DNA of 64,000 nucleotides from an uncultured Faecalibacterium sp. (GCA_934525405.1 CAKSZF010000003.1:41014-105013), one strand, 5' to 3'. Shown: positions 25,110 to 32,468, numbered from the stretch's first letter. Translations and numbers: made by a program. The notes: generated from the letters alone by a model not told the origin.

Positions 25110-25233
25110 TGGGCCGCAATGTGCGGCTGCGCTCTGCGAATCGTGGCAACGGCAACAACGCTTTCAACGTCAACAGTTCCGGCAATGTGAACAACTGGAA
25201 CGCGATCAACACGCTCCGCAGCGCCCCGGATTG
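25110..25233 (+). repeat. DGR template repeat (TR)
   Basis: 124 bp, the master copy for the VR. It has 29 adenines; 16 of them are changed in the VR, against 1 of 95 other bases. In the frame of the target nearly all variable codons are AAC/AAT, which yield up to 15 residues and no stop when mutated. It lies 22 nt after avd; about 180 nt separate its end from the RT start, room for the spacer RNA that binds RT and Avd. Confidence 0.97.
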
Positions 25234-25412
25234 GACGGCAGCAAACCCACAAAAGCCTCTGCATAGCAGGGGCCGGGCGAAAACTGCCGTGCAAGGAGCC
25301 GAGTGCCATGCCTGCCCTCTGGCAGGCGAACAACAGCAGCCGGACGTGGCCACCCTGCGGGGTGTTGTCCGCTATCACCCGGCTGCTCCTTGCGAGGAGA
25401 ACTGAAAAAACA

Positions 25413-26447
25413 GTGCAAGAAGATGAAATAATCGGCTTTGATGCCCTGTATACCTCAATGGGCAAATGCTCCAAAGGCGTGCGCCGCAAGGCTGCCGTGG
25501 GCAGATATTGCCTGTTTGGCATGGATGAGATCCTAAAACTCCATCAGGAACTTGTCACAGGTACATACAGGGCACGGCCAACATCAAAAGTTAAAATCAC
25601 CTATCCAAAGCCCCGCGTGGCGGTGGCTACCAGTTTCCGGGATAGGGTATATCAGCGCTCACTCAATGATAATGCCGTCTATCCAGCTATGTCAAAGGGC
25701 TTTATCCGACACAATGCAGCCTGCCAGACAGGCAAGGGCACCGACTGGGCCCGGCAGCAGGTCAAGCTGATGATGGAGCGCGAATACCGGCAGCACGGCC
25801 CTGACGGCTGGTGCCTGCTGGTAGATATCCGGCACTATTACGATACGATGCCGCATGAGGTGGCAAACCAGCGCTTTGAGCGCAAGCTGCCATATAACGT
25901 GTATGCCCGCGTGCGTGACGTGCTGGATCGCCAATACACCGGCGAGGCCGGTTATAGTCCGGGCAGCCAGATGGTGCAGCTGGCCGGGATCTCGGTGCCT
26001 GACCCCATAGATCACTACATCAAAGAGCGCCTGCGTGCGGACAAGTATGTCCGCTTTATGGATGATAGTTGGATCTGTCACCATAGCAAGGCGCAGCTGG
26101 AGGAGTGGCGGGAGGCTATCCGGGCCCGGTATGCTGCCGAGGGAATGGAACTGCACCCGACCAAGACTAAAATAGTCCGGCTGCGGGATGGTTTCCGTTT
26201 TCTCGGCTTTATCTATCGCCTGACACCAGAGGGTAAGGTCATAATGACCGTTGACCCGCAAAACGTTAAGGCAGAACGGAAACGCCTGTACAGGCTGGCC
26301 CAGCTTATCAAGGAGGGCGAAAAGCCCGTCACCGCTCTGCGCGAACAGTATAAATCATGGAAAGCCCATGCCGCCAAAGGCAACTCCAAGCAGCTGCTGC
26401 AGCGCATGGATAAATACGTTAAATCTCTTTTGGAGGGGATAACATGA
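25413..26447 (+). CDS. DGR reverse transcriptase
   Basis: 344 residues from GTG at 25413, with GAGGAG before it; an upstream ATG at 25308 is in frame but overlaps the spacer region. Polymerase motifs: LLVDIRHYYDTMPHEV with the first catalytic Asp near residue 138, FMDD near 215-218 in place of the usual YMDD, and FRFLGFIYRLTP after it. The motif 4 place reads PGSQMVQLAGI, where most DGR enzymes have a GxxxSQ signature. The missing endonuclease and maturase parts exclude a group II intron; the TR/VR pair makes DGR function nearly certain. It copies TR RNA with mistakes at A. Confidence 0.95.
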   Translation: MQEDEIIGFDALYTSMGKCSKGVRRKAAVGRYCLFGMDEILKLHQELVTGTYRARPTSKVKITYPKPRVAVATSFRDRVYQRSLNDNAVYPAMSKGFIRHNAACQTGKGTDWARQQVKLMMEREYRQHGPDGWCLLVDIRHYYDTMPHEVANQRFERKLPYNVYARVRDVLDRQYTGEAGYSPGSQMVQLAGISVPDPIDHYIKERLRADKYVRFMDDSWICHHSKAQLEEWREAIRARYAAEGMELHPTKTKIVRLRDGFRFLGFIYRLTPEGKVIMTVDPQNVKAERKRLYRLAQLIKEGEKPVTALREQYKSWKAHAAKGNSKQLLQRMDKYVKSLLEGIT

Positions 26448-26611
26448 AAATTCTTCACAAGCCCGGCAGCATTCAGGCCGCGACTGAGGACGAAAACCGG
26501 GACGCAGATCTGGCACAGATTGCGTCCATGGTGGATTTTCTGTGCATTCTGGCCGATGTCCCGACCGAGGACGAGGCCACCAACACCGAGGAGGGCATGA
26601 GCAATGAATGA
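26444..26611 (+). CDS. Small acidic phage protein
   Basis: 55 residues; ATG overlaps the RT stop by 4 nt. MKILHKPGSIQAATEDENRD start, hydrophobic middle (ASMVDFLCILADV) and acidic end. It overlaps the XkdX-like gene by 8 nt. In other Firmicutes phages a similar acidic small protein commonly precedes XkdX; function unknown. Confidence 0.6.
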   Translation: MKILHKPGSIQAATEDENRDADLAQIASMVDFLCILADVPTEDEATNTEEGMSNE

Positions 26612-26759
26612 GAATCACAGCGCAGCCTTTGACAAGGCAAAGAAAGAGTATGAGGCAGGCCGGTGGTCTAAGGTCATGCTCAAAATTCTGGTGCAGCGCA
26701 AGCCCCAGCGCCTGACGGAGGCCGAGTATACCGAGATCACCGGTGAGCAGTATGCTTGA
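26604..26759 (+). CDS. XkdX-like small phage protein
   Basis: 51 residues. FDKAKKEYEAGRWSKVMLKI followed by LTEAEYTEITGEQYA matches the XkdX pattern, a helix with Tyr...Gly...Trp and a C-terminal EYxEITGE end. XkdX genes lie between tail fibre and lysis genes in PBSX and many other phages. Role unknown. Confidence 0.75.
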   Translation: MNENHSAAFDKAKKEYEAGRWSKVMLKILVQRKPQRLTEAEYTEITGEQYA

Positions 26760-26949
26760 GTTGCAGCTGATTGACCTGCTGACCTCTACGCTGCACAAGC
26801 TGCTTGATATCGTCCACAAGCAAAACGCGCAACTCCACCAGCTGGGCGGCGTTGCGTGCGAGGAAGAGTTGGAAGATATTGAGTTGACCTGTGAGGCCGT
26901 GGGGCTGGGGGCCCGTGATGGGCAGGAGGACAAAGACAATGGCAATTAA
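26752..26949 (+). CDS. Small coiled-coil protein before the lysin
   Basis: 65 residues from ATG 26752, overlapping the XkdX stop; a GTG at 26743 is an alternative. MLELQLIDLLTSTLHKLLDI then VHKQNAQLHQL suggests an amphipathic helix, followed by an acidic tail. It overlaps the endolysin start by 11 nt. Could be a lysis accessory protein; no family recognised. Confidence 0.55.
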   Translation: MLELQLIDLLTSTLHKLLDIVHKQNAQLHQLGGVACEEELEDIELTCEAVGLGARDGQEDKDNGN

Positions 26950-27352
26950 ACAGTATTCCCTTGCAAAGGATGGTGCCAAGCAGCTGGCACCGGGCTTCCG
27001 CGTCCGGGAGTTTCGGTGCCGTGATGGCTCTGACACGATCCTCATTGACGAGGCACTTGTGGTGCTGCTGCAGTGCATCCGTGAGCACTTCGGCAAAGCC
27101 GTGACCATTACCAGCGGATACCGTACCGCGGCACATAACACCGCCGTTGGCGGCTCCAAGAGCAGCCAACACCTCCTCGGCCGCGCTGCGGACATTCAGG
27201 TGTCCGGCACCAGTGTGGAGGACGTTGCCGCATACGCTGCGAGCCTGCTGCCCGGCTGGGGCGGTGTGGGCCGCTATCCGGTCAAAGCTGGCCGGGCAAA
27301 GGGCTGGGTGCACGTTGACACTCGCCCGAACAAAAGCCGGTGGACGCAGTGA
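26939..27352 (+). CDS. Endolysin, peptidase M15A-type
   Basis: 137 residues from ATG after GGCAGGAGGACAAAG. FRVREFRCRDGSDTILID, TSGYRTAAHNTAVGGSKSSQ, then SSQHLLGRAADI and a final WVHVDTR: zinc ligands His and Asp of QHLLGRAAD and the last His fit the M15_3 D-Ala-D-Ala peptidase/L-Ala-D-Glu family. It cuts peptidoglycan stems at lysis. No cell-wall-binding domain is present. Two holins follow, so it leaves through holin pores. Confidence 0.9.
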   Translation: MAIKQYSLAKDGAKQLAPGFRVREFRCRDGSDTILIDEALVVLLQCIREHFGKAVTITSGYRTAAHNTAVGGSKSSQHLLGRAADIQVSGTSVEDVAAYAASLLPGWGGVGRYPVKAGRAKGWVHVDTRPNKSRWTQ

Positions 27353-27363
27353 GGAGGCAAGCC

Positions 27364-27807
27364 GTGAAAGATTATTTTTGCATGGCCGTTGGGGCCATTG
27401 GCGGCTTTATTGCCGGGCTTTTTGGTGGCTGGGACGCATCCCTGCAAACGCTGGTCATTTTTATGGCTATTGACTACATCACCGGCCTGATCGTGGCCGG
27501 AGTATTCCACACCTCGCCCAAGACCAAAACCGGTGCTCTGGAAAGCAGGGCAGGCTGGAAGGGCCTGATCCGCAAGGGCGAAACCCTGCTGATCGTGCTG
27601 GTAGCCTGCCGTCTGGATGCCGTGATGGGCTCCAATTTTGTTCGGGATGCCACCGTCATTGCCTTTGTGGCAAATGAAACCATTTCCATCATCGAAAACG
27701 CGGGCTTGATGGGGCTGCCGATTCCGGCGGTCATTACCAAGGCCGTGGATATTTTGAAGCAGAAAGCAGAAAGCTCTGAGGAGCAGAAAGGAACCGATCA
27801 TGTCTAA
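27364..27807 (+). CDS. Holin, TcdE/phi-LC3-like family (Holin_4)
   Basis: 147 residues from GTG after GAGGAGGCAAGCC. First membrane span FCMAVGAIGGFIAGLFGG, then SLQTLVIFMAIDYITGLIVA and a third, RKGETLLIVLVACRLDAVM, with the family-like DYITGLIVA. A charged C-terminal tail (KQKAESSEEQKG) is cytoplasmic. It overlaps the second holin by 8 nt. Confidence 0.87.
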   Translation: MKDYFCMAVGAIGGFIAGLFGGWDASLQTLVIFMAIDYITGLIVAGVFHTSPKTKTGALESRAGWKGLIRKGETLLIVLVACRLDAVMGSNFVRDATVIAFVANETISIIENAGLMGLPIPAVITKAVDILKQKAESSEEQKGTDHV

Positions 27808-28051
27808 TTATCACATCTCTACCGCCACTATCGCCCGCACCGCTGTGTTGCTGCTTGCCCTGACCAATCAGGTGCTCAGCGCCTTGGGCAAGCCGGTGCT
27901 GCCCATTGAGAGCCAGACCGTGGAGCAGCTTGTCACCGCTGGTATCACCACCGTGGCCGCGCTGATCTCGTGGTGGAACAATAACAGTTTCACCACTGCC
28001 GCCATTGCAGCGGATCAGTATCTGGAGCAGCGCAAGAAGAGCGTACACTAA
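27800..28051 (+). CDS. Holin, SPP1-like family
   Basis: 83 residues. ATG follows GCAGAAAGGAACCG. TARTAVLLLALTNQVLSALG-like first helix (IARTAVLLLALTNQVL), PVLPIE, then VTAGITTVAALISWWNNNSF and a basic tail (EQRKKSVH) match the SPP1 holin family, whose members have two short helices with the WWNNN turn. Having two different holins suggests a holin-antiholin or two-step lysis. It is the last gene of the prophage. Confidence 0.88.
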   Translation: MSNYHISTATIARTAVLLLALTNQVLSALGKPVLPIESQTVEQLVTAGITTVAALISWWNNNSFTTAAIAADQYLEQRKKSVH

Positions 28052-28104
28052 TGTTTTCGTGACGCTGCGAAAACATACCATTTTCGGCACCTCACGAAAA
28101 TGGT
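28051..28104 (+). repeat. Twin hairpins with a TTTTCG-N8-CGAAAA core
   Basis: Two perfect dyads follow the last holin: ATGTTTTCG/CGAAAACAT at 28051-28076 and ACCATTTTCG/CGAAAATGGT at 28077-28104. Both have an 8-nt loop and share the six inner pairs, while outer pairs vary. They could be protein sites or RNA hairpins at the phage end. Confidence 0.8.
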
Positions 28105-28114
28105 GACATAGCAA

Positions 28115-28150
28115 AGCCCCGGTGTTCCGTTTGGAGCATCGGGGCTTTTT
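28115..28150 (+). terminator. Terminator at the end of the late operon
   Basis: AGCCCCG pairs with CGGGGCT around an imperfect upper stem and is followed by a T run (28146-28150). It closes the prophage late transcript. Confidence 0.85.
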
Positions 28151-28223
28151 ATGTTGGCAACCGTGTAGGCAACTGGTGAAGTCTTACACGGTCTGTGGCG
28201 TTTTTTCAATTTCTTTGCAATGG

Positions 28224-28262
28224 AAAATCCCCCGCAGTTTTCATGAAACTACGAGGGATTTT
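28224..28262 (-). terminator. Hairpin behind the tRNA-Ser pair
   Basis: AAAATCCC pairs with GGGATTTT, with a second stem of AGTTT/AAACT around CATG. It lies just past the 3' end of tRNA-Ser(GCT), so it probably stops transcription of the tRNA genes. Position 28151-28223 to its left is intergenic with nothing recognised; a phage attachment site may lie there. Confidence 0.6.
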
Positions 28263-28264
28263 CT

Positions 28265-28358
28265 TGGCGGAGTAGGAGGGATTTGAACCCTCGCGCCGTT
28301 GTTTAGACGACCTACGCCCTTAGCAGGGGCGCCTCTTCGGCCTCTTGAGTACTACTCC
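28265..28358 (-). tRNA. tRNA-Ser (GCT)
   Basis: Seven-pair acceptor stem (GGAGTAG with CTACTCC), long variable arm typical of class II tRNA-Ser, anticodon loop CTGCTAA with anticodon GCT, and encoded CCA. Its 3' end faces the prophage, which is the normal orientation for a tRNA attachment site, but no duplicated end is visible. Confidence 0.95.
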
Positions 28359-28391
28359 AGAGCAAAGTGCATTACACTTATTCAATAAAAA

Positions 28392-28479
28392 TGGCGGAGA
28401 GAGTGGGATTCGAACCCACGGTACGTTGCCGTACGGCAGTTTTCAAGACTGCTTCCTTAAACCACTCGGACATCTCTCC
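28392..28479 (-). tRNA. tRNA-Ser (TGA)
   Basis: Acceptor GGAGAGA with TCTCTCC, long variable arm, anticodon loop CTTGAAA with anticodon TGA, TTCGAATC T-loop and encoded CCA. It is read before tRNA-Ser(GCT) from the same strand. Confidence 0.95.
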
Positions 28480-28640
28480 TTGTGGACACTCGCATTACGC
28501 CGTGTCGAATGCCTATTTAATTTACCAGATTTACGACGTCCTGTCAAGTCCTTATGCAAATTTTTTCTGTTTTGTGTAGGGCAGCTGCACAGCAGCCCCA
28601 TTTATCACAACCTTTATTCGAAGTTTTTTTGGATTTTCTC

Positions 28641-28669
28641 TTTACAGAAACACCTTTTTGTTGTATAAT
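28641..28669 (+). promoter_or_regulatory. Promoter of the LexA-like gene
   Basis: TTTACA (28641-28646), 17-bp spacer, TATAAT (28664-28669). It lies 42 nt before the ATG of the repressor gene. Confidence 0.8.
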
Positions 28670-28710
28670 AAAACCAACATAAACCACCCATCGGGAAAAG
28701 GAGCATCATC

Positions 28711-29343
28711 ATGTCGTTTTCAGAGCTATTGAAGCAGTGCCGCAAAAAGCAGGGCGTCAGTCAGGCTGAGCTTGCCTCCAGACTGGGGGTCACTCAGCAG
28801 GCTGTCGGCAAGTGGGAAAGCGGCAAGTCCTCCCCCGACCCCTCCACCGTGGCCCGCATTGCGGAGCTTTTGAACACCACGGCAGACTATCTGCTGGGGC
28901 TGTACCGCCCGGTCAGCAACGTTTCTGCCCCCGAAGAGCGCTTTTTCGGCAGTTATACCGAGAGCCTGATCCCGGTCATCGGCACGGTAAAGGCCGGTTA
29001 CGGCGCACTGGCCTTTGAAGAGGATTACGGGCAGGAGTACGCCCGGGTGAAAGACCCCGCCAACTATTTCTATCTGGTGGTGCGCGGCGACAGCATGGAG
29101 CCCCGCATTCAGGATGGCGACCTTGCGCTGGTGCACAAGCAGGACACGCTGGAAAATGGCGACTTGGGCGTCTTGATTTATGGCGACGAGGGCGAGGGCA
29201 CCCTGAAGCGCTACATCCAGCGCGGCAACTGCGTGGTATTGCAGCCCTTCAACCCCGCCTATCATGAAATGGTCATCAAGGGCGAGGATCTGAACCACCT
29301 GCACATTGCAGGCCGCGTGGTGGAGACCAAGGCCAAGTGGTAA
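28711..29343 (+). CDS. LexA-like repressor: XRE HTH plus S24 peptidase
   Basis: 210 residues after GGGAAAAGGAGC. HTH of Cro/CI type in residues 4-60 (LLKQCRKKQGVSQAELASRL, QQAVGKWESGKSSPDPSTV). The C-terminal half is a LexA/CI-type self-cleavage domain with the Ser of VVRGDSMEPRIQ and a Lys of GTLKRYIQ. It is outside the prophage and next to tRNAs, but this design is common in both host and phage; it could also be a remnant of another prophage. Probable stress-responsive repressor. Confidence 0.88.
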   Translation: MSFSELLKQCRKKQGVSQAELASRLGVTQQAVGKWESGKSSPDPSTVARIAELLNTTADYLLGLYRPVSNVSAPEERFFGSYTESLIPVIGTVKAGYGALAFEEDYGQEYARVKDPANYFYLVVRGDSMEPRIQDGDLALVHKQDTLENGDLGVLIYGDEGEGTLKRYIQRGNCVVLQPFNPAYHEMVIKGEDLNHLHIAGRVVETKAKW

Positions 29344-29455
29344 GCGGAACCCTCTCAGACGCCCCCTGTTTTTCATAAAGCCATCTGCTATTTTGCGCAT
29401 GGCTTTATTTTTTGACCCTTTTTCCGGTTTTATCCCCTATGGAGGTGCATTTTGC

Positions 29456-30814
29456 ATGGAACAGACCCTGATGGACAAGCTGACCATTCTGGCGGACAGC
29501 GCCAAATATGACGTTGCCTGCACCTCCAGCGGGGCGTCCCGCACCGCGCGCCCGGGCACGGTGGGCAGCTGCTATGCCCCGGGCTGCTGCCATGCCTTTA
29601 CCGCCGATGGCCGCTGCGTCAGCCTGCTCAAGGTGCTGATGACCAACTGCTGCTCCTTCGACTGCGGCTACTGCGTCAACCGCCGCTCCAACGATATCCC
29701 CCGCGCCACCTTTGCGCCCCGGGAGCTGGCAGAGCTGACCATGGAGTTCTACCGCCGCAACTACATCGAGGGGCTGTTTTTGTCCAGCGCGGTGCTGGGC
29801 ACCCCGGACTACACCACCGAGCGGATGCTGGCGGTGCTGCGGCTGCTGCGGGGCGAATACCGCTTTGGGGGCTACATCCACGCCAAGGCCATCCCGGGCA
29901 CAAGCCCGGAGCTTTTGCAGCAGCTGGGGTATCTGGCCGACCGTTTGAGCGTGAACGTGGAGCTGCCCAGCGAGCGCAGCCTGAACCTGCTGGCCCCGGA
30001 CAAGGGGCGGCACTCCATCTTCCGTCCCATGAAGCAGATCGCGGTGTCCGGCGCTGCCAGCCGGGAAGAGCTTACCCTCTACCGCCATGCGCCCAAGTTC
30101 GCCCCCGCCGGGCAGAGCACCCAGATGATCGTGGGCGCTTCGCCGGAGACGGACTACCACATCTTAAAACTGACCGAGGGGATGTACCACAAATACGGGC
30201 TGAAGCGGGTGTTCTACTCCGCTTACATCCCGGTAGCCGAGGACACCCGCCTGCCCGCGCTGGACACAAAGCCGCCCCTTCTGCGGGAGCACCGGCTGTA
30301 TCAGGCAGATTGGCTGCTGCGGTTCTACCAGTTTGAGGCGGACGAAATTTTAGATAAGGACAACCCCAACTTCAACCCCTATCTGGACCCCAAATGCAAC
30401 TGGGCGGTGCAGCATTACGGGCTGTTCCCGGTGGACGTGAATCGTGCCCCCTTCGAGATGCTGCTGCGGGTGCCGGGCATCGGCCCCAAAAGCGCCCGGC
30501 GCATCTGGCGCGCCCGCAAGCAGGCGGCGCTGGGTCTGGACGAGCTCAAGCGCATGGGCGTGGTGCTCAAGCGGGCGCAGTACTTCATCACCTGCCGGGG
30601 CTTTTCCGGGGCGCACCCGGGACGCGGCACCGCCGGGCGGGAGCGCATTACCCGGGCGCTCATCGACCCCAACGTATTCAGCGGCAGCTGCGAGCAGCTG
30701 AGCCTGTTCAGCCCGCCCGCCGTGGACAACCTCATCGGGCAGGGCGTGCCGCCCCGGGCGGCTGTCCGCATGGTAAGGGAGGAGGCAGTGCAATGTCTTG
30801 CCAAGGCGCTGTAA
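29456..30814 (+). CDS. Radical SAM protein, putative DNA modification/repair (TIGR03916-like)
   Basis: 452 residues after GGAGGTGCATTTTGC. CCSFDCGYC gives the CxxxCxxC iron-sulfur site at about residue 65-75; ARPGTVGSCYAPGCCH lies before it. A helix-hairpin-helix (LLRVPGIGPKSARRIWRAR) near 345 suggests DNA contact. The next gene is its usual partner, a DUF4130/uracil-DNA-glycosylase-linked protein, with a 22-nt overlap. The pair is known in Firmicutes and others, but the reaction is undefined. Confidence 0.88.
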   Translation: MEQTLMDKLTILADSAKYDVACTSSGASRTARPGTVGSCYAPGCCHAFTADGRCVSLLKVLMTNCCSFDCGYCVNRRSNDIPRATFAPRELAELTMEFYRRNYIEGLFLSSAVLGTPDYTTERMLAVLRLLRGEYRFGGYIHAKAIPGTSPELLQQLGYLADRLSVNVELPSERSLNLLAPDKGRHSIFRPMKQIAVSGAASREELTLYRHAPKFAPAGQSTQMIVGASPETDYHILKLTEGMYHKYGLKRVFYSAYIPVAEDTRLPALDTKPPLLREHRLYQADWLLRFYQFEADEILDKDNPNFNPYLDPKCNWAVQHYGLFPVDVNRAPFEMLLRVPGIGPKSARRIWRARKQAALGLDELKRMGVVLKRAQYFITCRGFSGAHPGRGTAGRERITRALIDPNVFSGSCEQLSLFSPPAVDNLIGQGVPPRAAVRMVREEAVQCLAKAL

Positions 30815-31590
30815 GCCCCAAGGGGGCGCGCAAGCTGCACGATGCCGACGTGGTCTACCTGTATGACGGCAGCTTTGAGGGCTTTCTGTGCTGCGTGTAC
30901 GAGAGCTTTGCCCAGCACGAGCTTCCCTTTGCGGTGTGGACGCCCCAGCGGGAAACGGCCACCCTCTACCCGGTCAAGGACATTGCCACCGACCCCGCCG
31001 TTGCCCGGCGGGTGTTCGCCAGCTTTGGCAAAAAGCTGGGCGCAGAGACCGAGTACCTTGTCAGCCGGGATTTTCTTTCCGGGCAGGAGGACAAGGAGCT
31101 GCTGTTGCTCCGGTTTCTGCATCTGGCCTTTGCGCTGGGCCCGGGCACGGTCAAGCGGGAGGGGCACCCGGTGGTCGCGCCCCTCTACGCCATGAAAAAA
31201 AGTCTGGACTGGGAGGTAGACAAGTTTCAGGGCTTTGTGCGGTTCGAGGAGCACGACGGGATGCTGGGCGCGGTCATCCACCCCAAAAATTATATCCTCC
31301 CCCTGCTGCGCCCGCACTTCTGCGGACGCTTCCCGGAGGAGGATTTCATGATCTACGATGCCGTCCATCAGGCGGTGCTGCTGCATGAAGGGCATAAGAC
31401 CCAATTGCTGGAGCTGGCCGCGCCCTTGGAGCTGCCGCCGCCCAGTGCACGGGAGCAGCAGTTTCAGGCGCTGTGGACGCAGTTCTACAAAACGCTGGAA
31501 ATTCAGGCGCGCCACAACGAAAAAGGCCGCATGACCCATTGCCCCAAGCGCTTCTGGGCGGATATGGTGGAGATGCAAGGGGAATTGTAG
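30793..31590 (+). CDS. TIGR03915/DUF4130 family DNA-metabolism protein
   Basis: 265 residues. VVYLYDGSFEGFLCCVYESF opens the family domain, followed by PFAVWTPQRET, LLLLRFLHLAFALGPGTV and VAPLYAMKKSLDWEVDKFQG, all typical. The end MTHCPKRFWADMVEMQG also fits. The family is fused or next to a uracil-DNA glycosylase in other genomes and to radical SAM genes such as the one before it. Catalytic role unknown. Confidence 0.86.
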   Translation: MSCQGAVSPKGARKLHDADVVYLYDGSFEGFLCCVYESFAQHELPFAVWTPQRETATLYPVKDIATDPAVARRVFASFGKKLGAETEYLVSRDFLSGQEDKELLLLRFLHLAFALGPGTVKREGHPVVAPLYAMKKSLDWEVDKFQGFVRFEEHDGMLGAVIHPKNYILPLLRPHFCGRFPEEDFMIYDAVHQAVLLHEGHKTQLLELAAPLELPPPSAREQQFQALWTQFYKTLEIQARHNEKGRMTHCPKRFWADMVEMQGEL

Positions 31591-31599
31591 AACCCCTTC

Positions 31600-31797
31600 C
31601 GTCTGCTCACGCAATGCGAACTCCCCCAGTCATTTCGCTTGCGCTCAATGCCAGCCCCCTCGGAGATGGGGCCTTTGGCATAACGGCAAACTTTCCGGCT
31701 AAAGCACAAAGCTTCCGGGTGCGCCAGAGGCTCCCTCCCAGAGGGAGCTGGCAAAACTGTCAGGTTTTGACTGAGGGAGTTCAGGCGACTGAAGGGG
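31600..31797. repeat. Dispersed palindromic repeat, copy A
   Basis: Intergenic block with GC-rich arms such as CTCCCTCCCAGAGGGAG and a TGAGGGAG end. Positions 31721-31781 are the reverse complement of 58417-58477 with about one mismatch. This family occurs at least seven times in the window. No gene lies in the block. Confidence 0.85.
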
Positions 31798-32202
31798 TCA
31801 TTTTCCTTCCGCTTCCAGTGCGCTTTCCACACCCTTGAGCAGATCCTCTGCCGGGATGCCGTACAGCCTTGCCAGTGCCATCAGGTTGGAGGTGTTCGGC
31901 TCCGAGGTGCCATTCTCCCACTTGGACACTGCCTGACGGCTTACGCCGATAGTCTCAGCCACAAACTCCTGCGTCATCTTGCAGCGGGTGCGGTTCTCCT
32001 TGAGCATTTCAGAAAGCGACTTGCGCACGATCTTGACTTCCTCCGTGAGCTTCGGCGGCTTTTCCAGATTGCGGGCAATGCGCCAAAGCAGATAGAGTGC
32101 AGCCACGATGGCCACCGGCAGCAGCAGCTGCACGAGCATCGTCGCGATGCTCACCGTCTGGAGCGCTCTGAAAAATAGGTTGGTCAGAAAATCACTTTTC
32201 AT
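31798..32202 (-). CDS. Membrane-anchored XRE-type regulator
   Basis: 134 residues from ATG after AAAGGAGG. Residues 18-41 (VQLLLPVAIVAALYLLW) form one membrane span, and residues 65-120 an XRE HTH (KENRTRCKMTQEFVAETIGV, RQAVSKWENGTSEPNTSNL). The DNA-binding domain would therefore be held at the membrane with the N-terminus outside or inside depending on topology. No signal-sensing domain is visible. It is transcribed away from cyclophilin. Confidence 0.82.
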   Translation of the reverse strand: MKSDFLTNLFFRALQTVSIATMLVQLLLPVAIVAALYLLWRIARNLEKPPKLTEEVKIVRKSLSEMLKENRTRCKMTQEFVAETIGVSRQAVSKWENGTSEPNTSNLMALARLYGIPAEDLLKGVESALEAEGK

Positions 32203-32362
32203 ATTCGTTTCCTCCTTTGGAAGCTTTCTCTTGTGGTTTTTGTGGCACGATTTTAGCACAAATGCCCGGTTGCGTCCACCAACCAGAGCGCAAACTCCGG
32301 TTGCGGCGCGTATTTTTAGCCTATTCTGGCAGATAATTCACAAAAACGTTGCATCTGCATCG

Positions 32363-32390
32363 TTGCAACGGGCAAAACCTATGGTATACT
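32363..32390 (+). promoter_or_regulatory. Cyclophilin promoter
   Basis: TTGCAA (32363-32368), 16-bp spacer, extended -10 with TATACT (32385-32390, preceded by TGG). The ribosome site AAAAGGAG and ATG at 32469 follow. Confidence 0.75.
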
Positions 32391-32468
32391 ATAAGGGATA
32401 TCCGGGCAGTCATTTCTGCCACCAACACCCCCGCTGCGGGGTCAACACAAAAGGAGTATTGTAGCGTT

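Larger units (their letters stand above)
1..28110. mobile_element. Siphovirus-type prophage, right-hand part
   Basis: A continuous run of plus-strand genes with phage order: recombination, replication, late regulator, terminase, HK97-type head, long tail, DGR, lysis. The left end, integrase and immunity genes lie outside the window. The right end is placed after the last holin (stop at 28051) and its terminator near 28150, before two host tRNA-Ser genes. The exact att site is not resolved. Nearly all structural and lysis genes are intact; only two genes seem broken, both at C/G homopolymers, so the element could be functional. Confidence 0.95.

Noticed and set aside
25413-26447. RT as a retron, group II intron or abortive infection enzyme
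   Set aside because: No msr/msd-like inverted repeat, no maturase or endonuclease part, and a clear TR/VR pair with avd next to it.
28265-28358. tRNA-Ser(GCT) as proven attachment site
   Set aside because: Orientation fits, but a terminator-like hairpin lies between tRNA and phage and the left end is not in the window, so no duplication can be shown.
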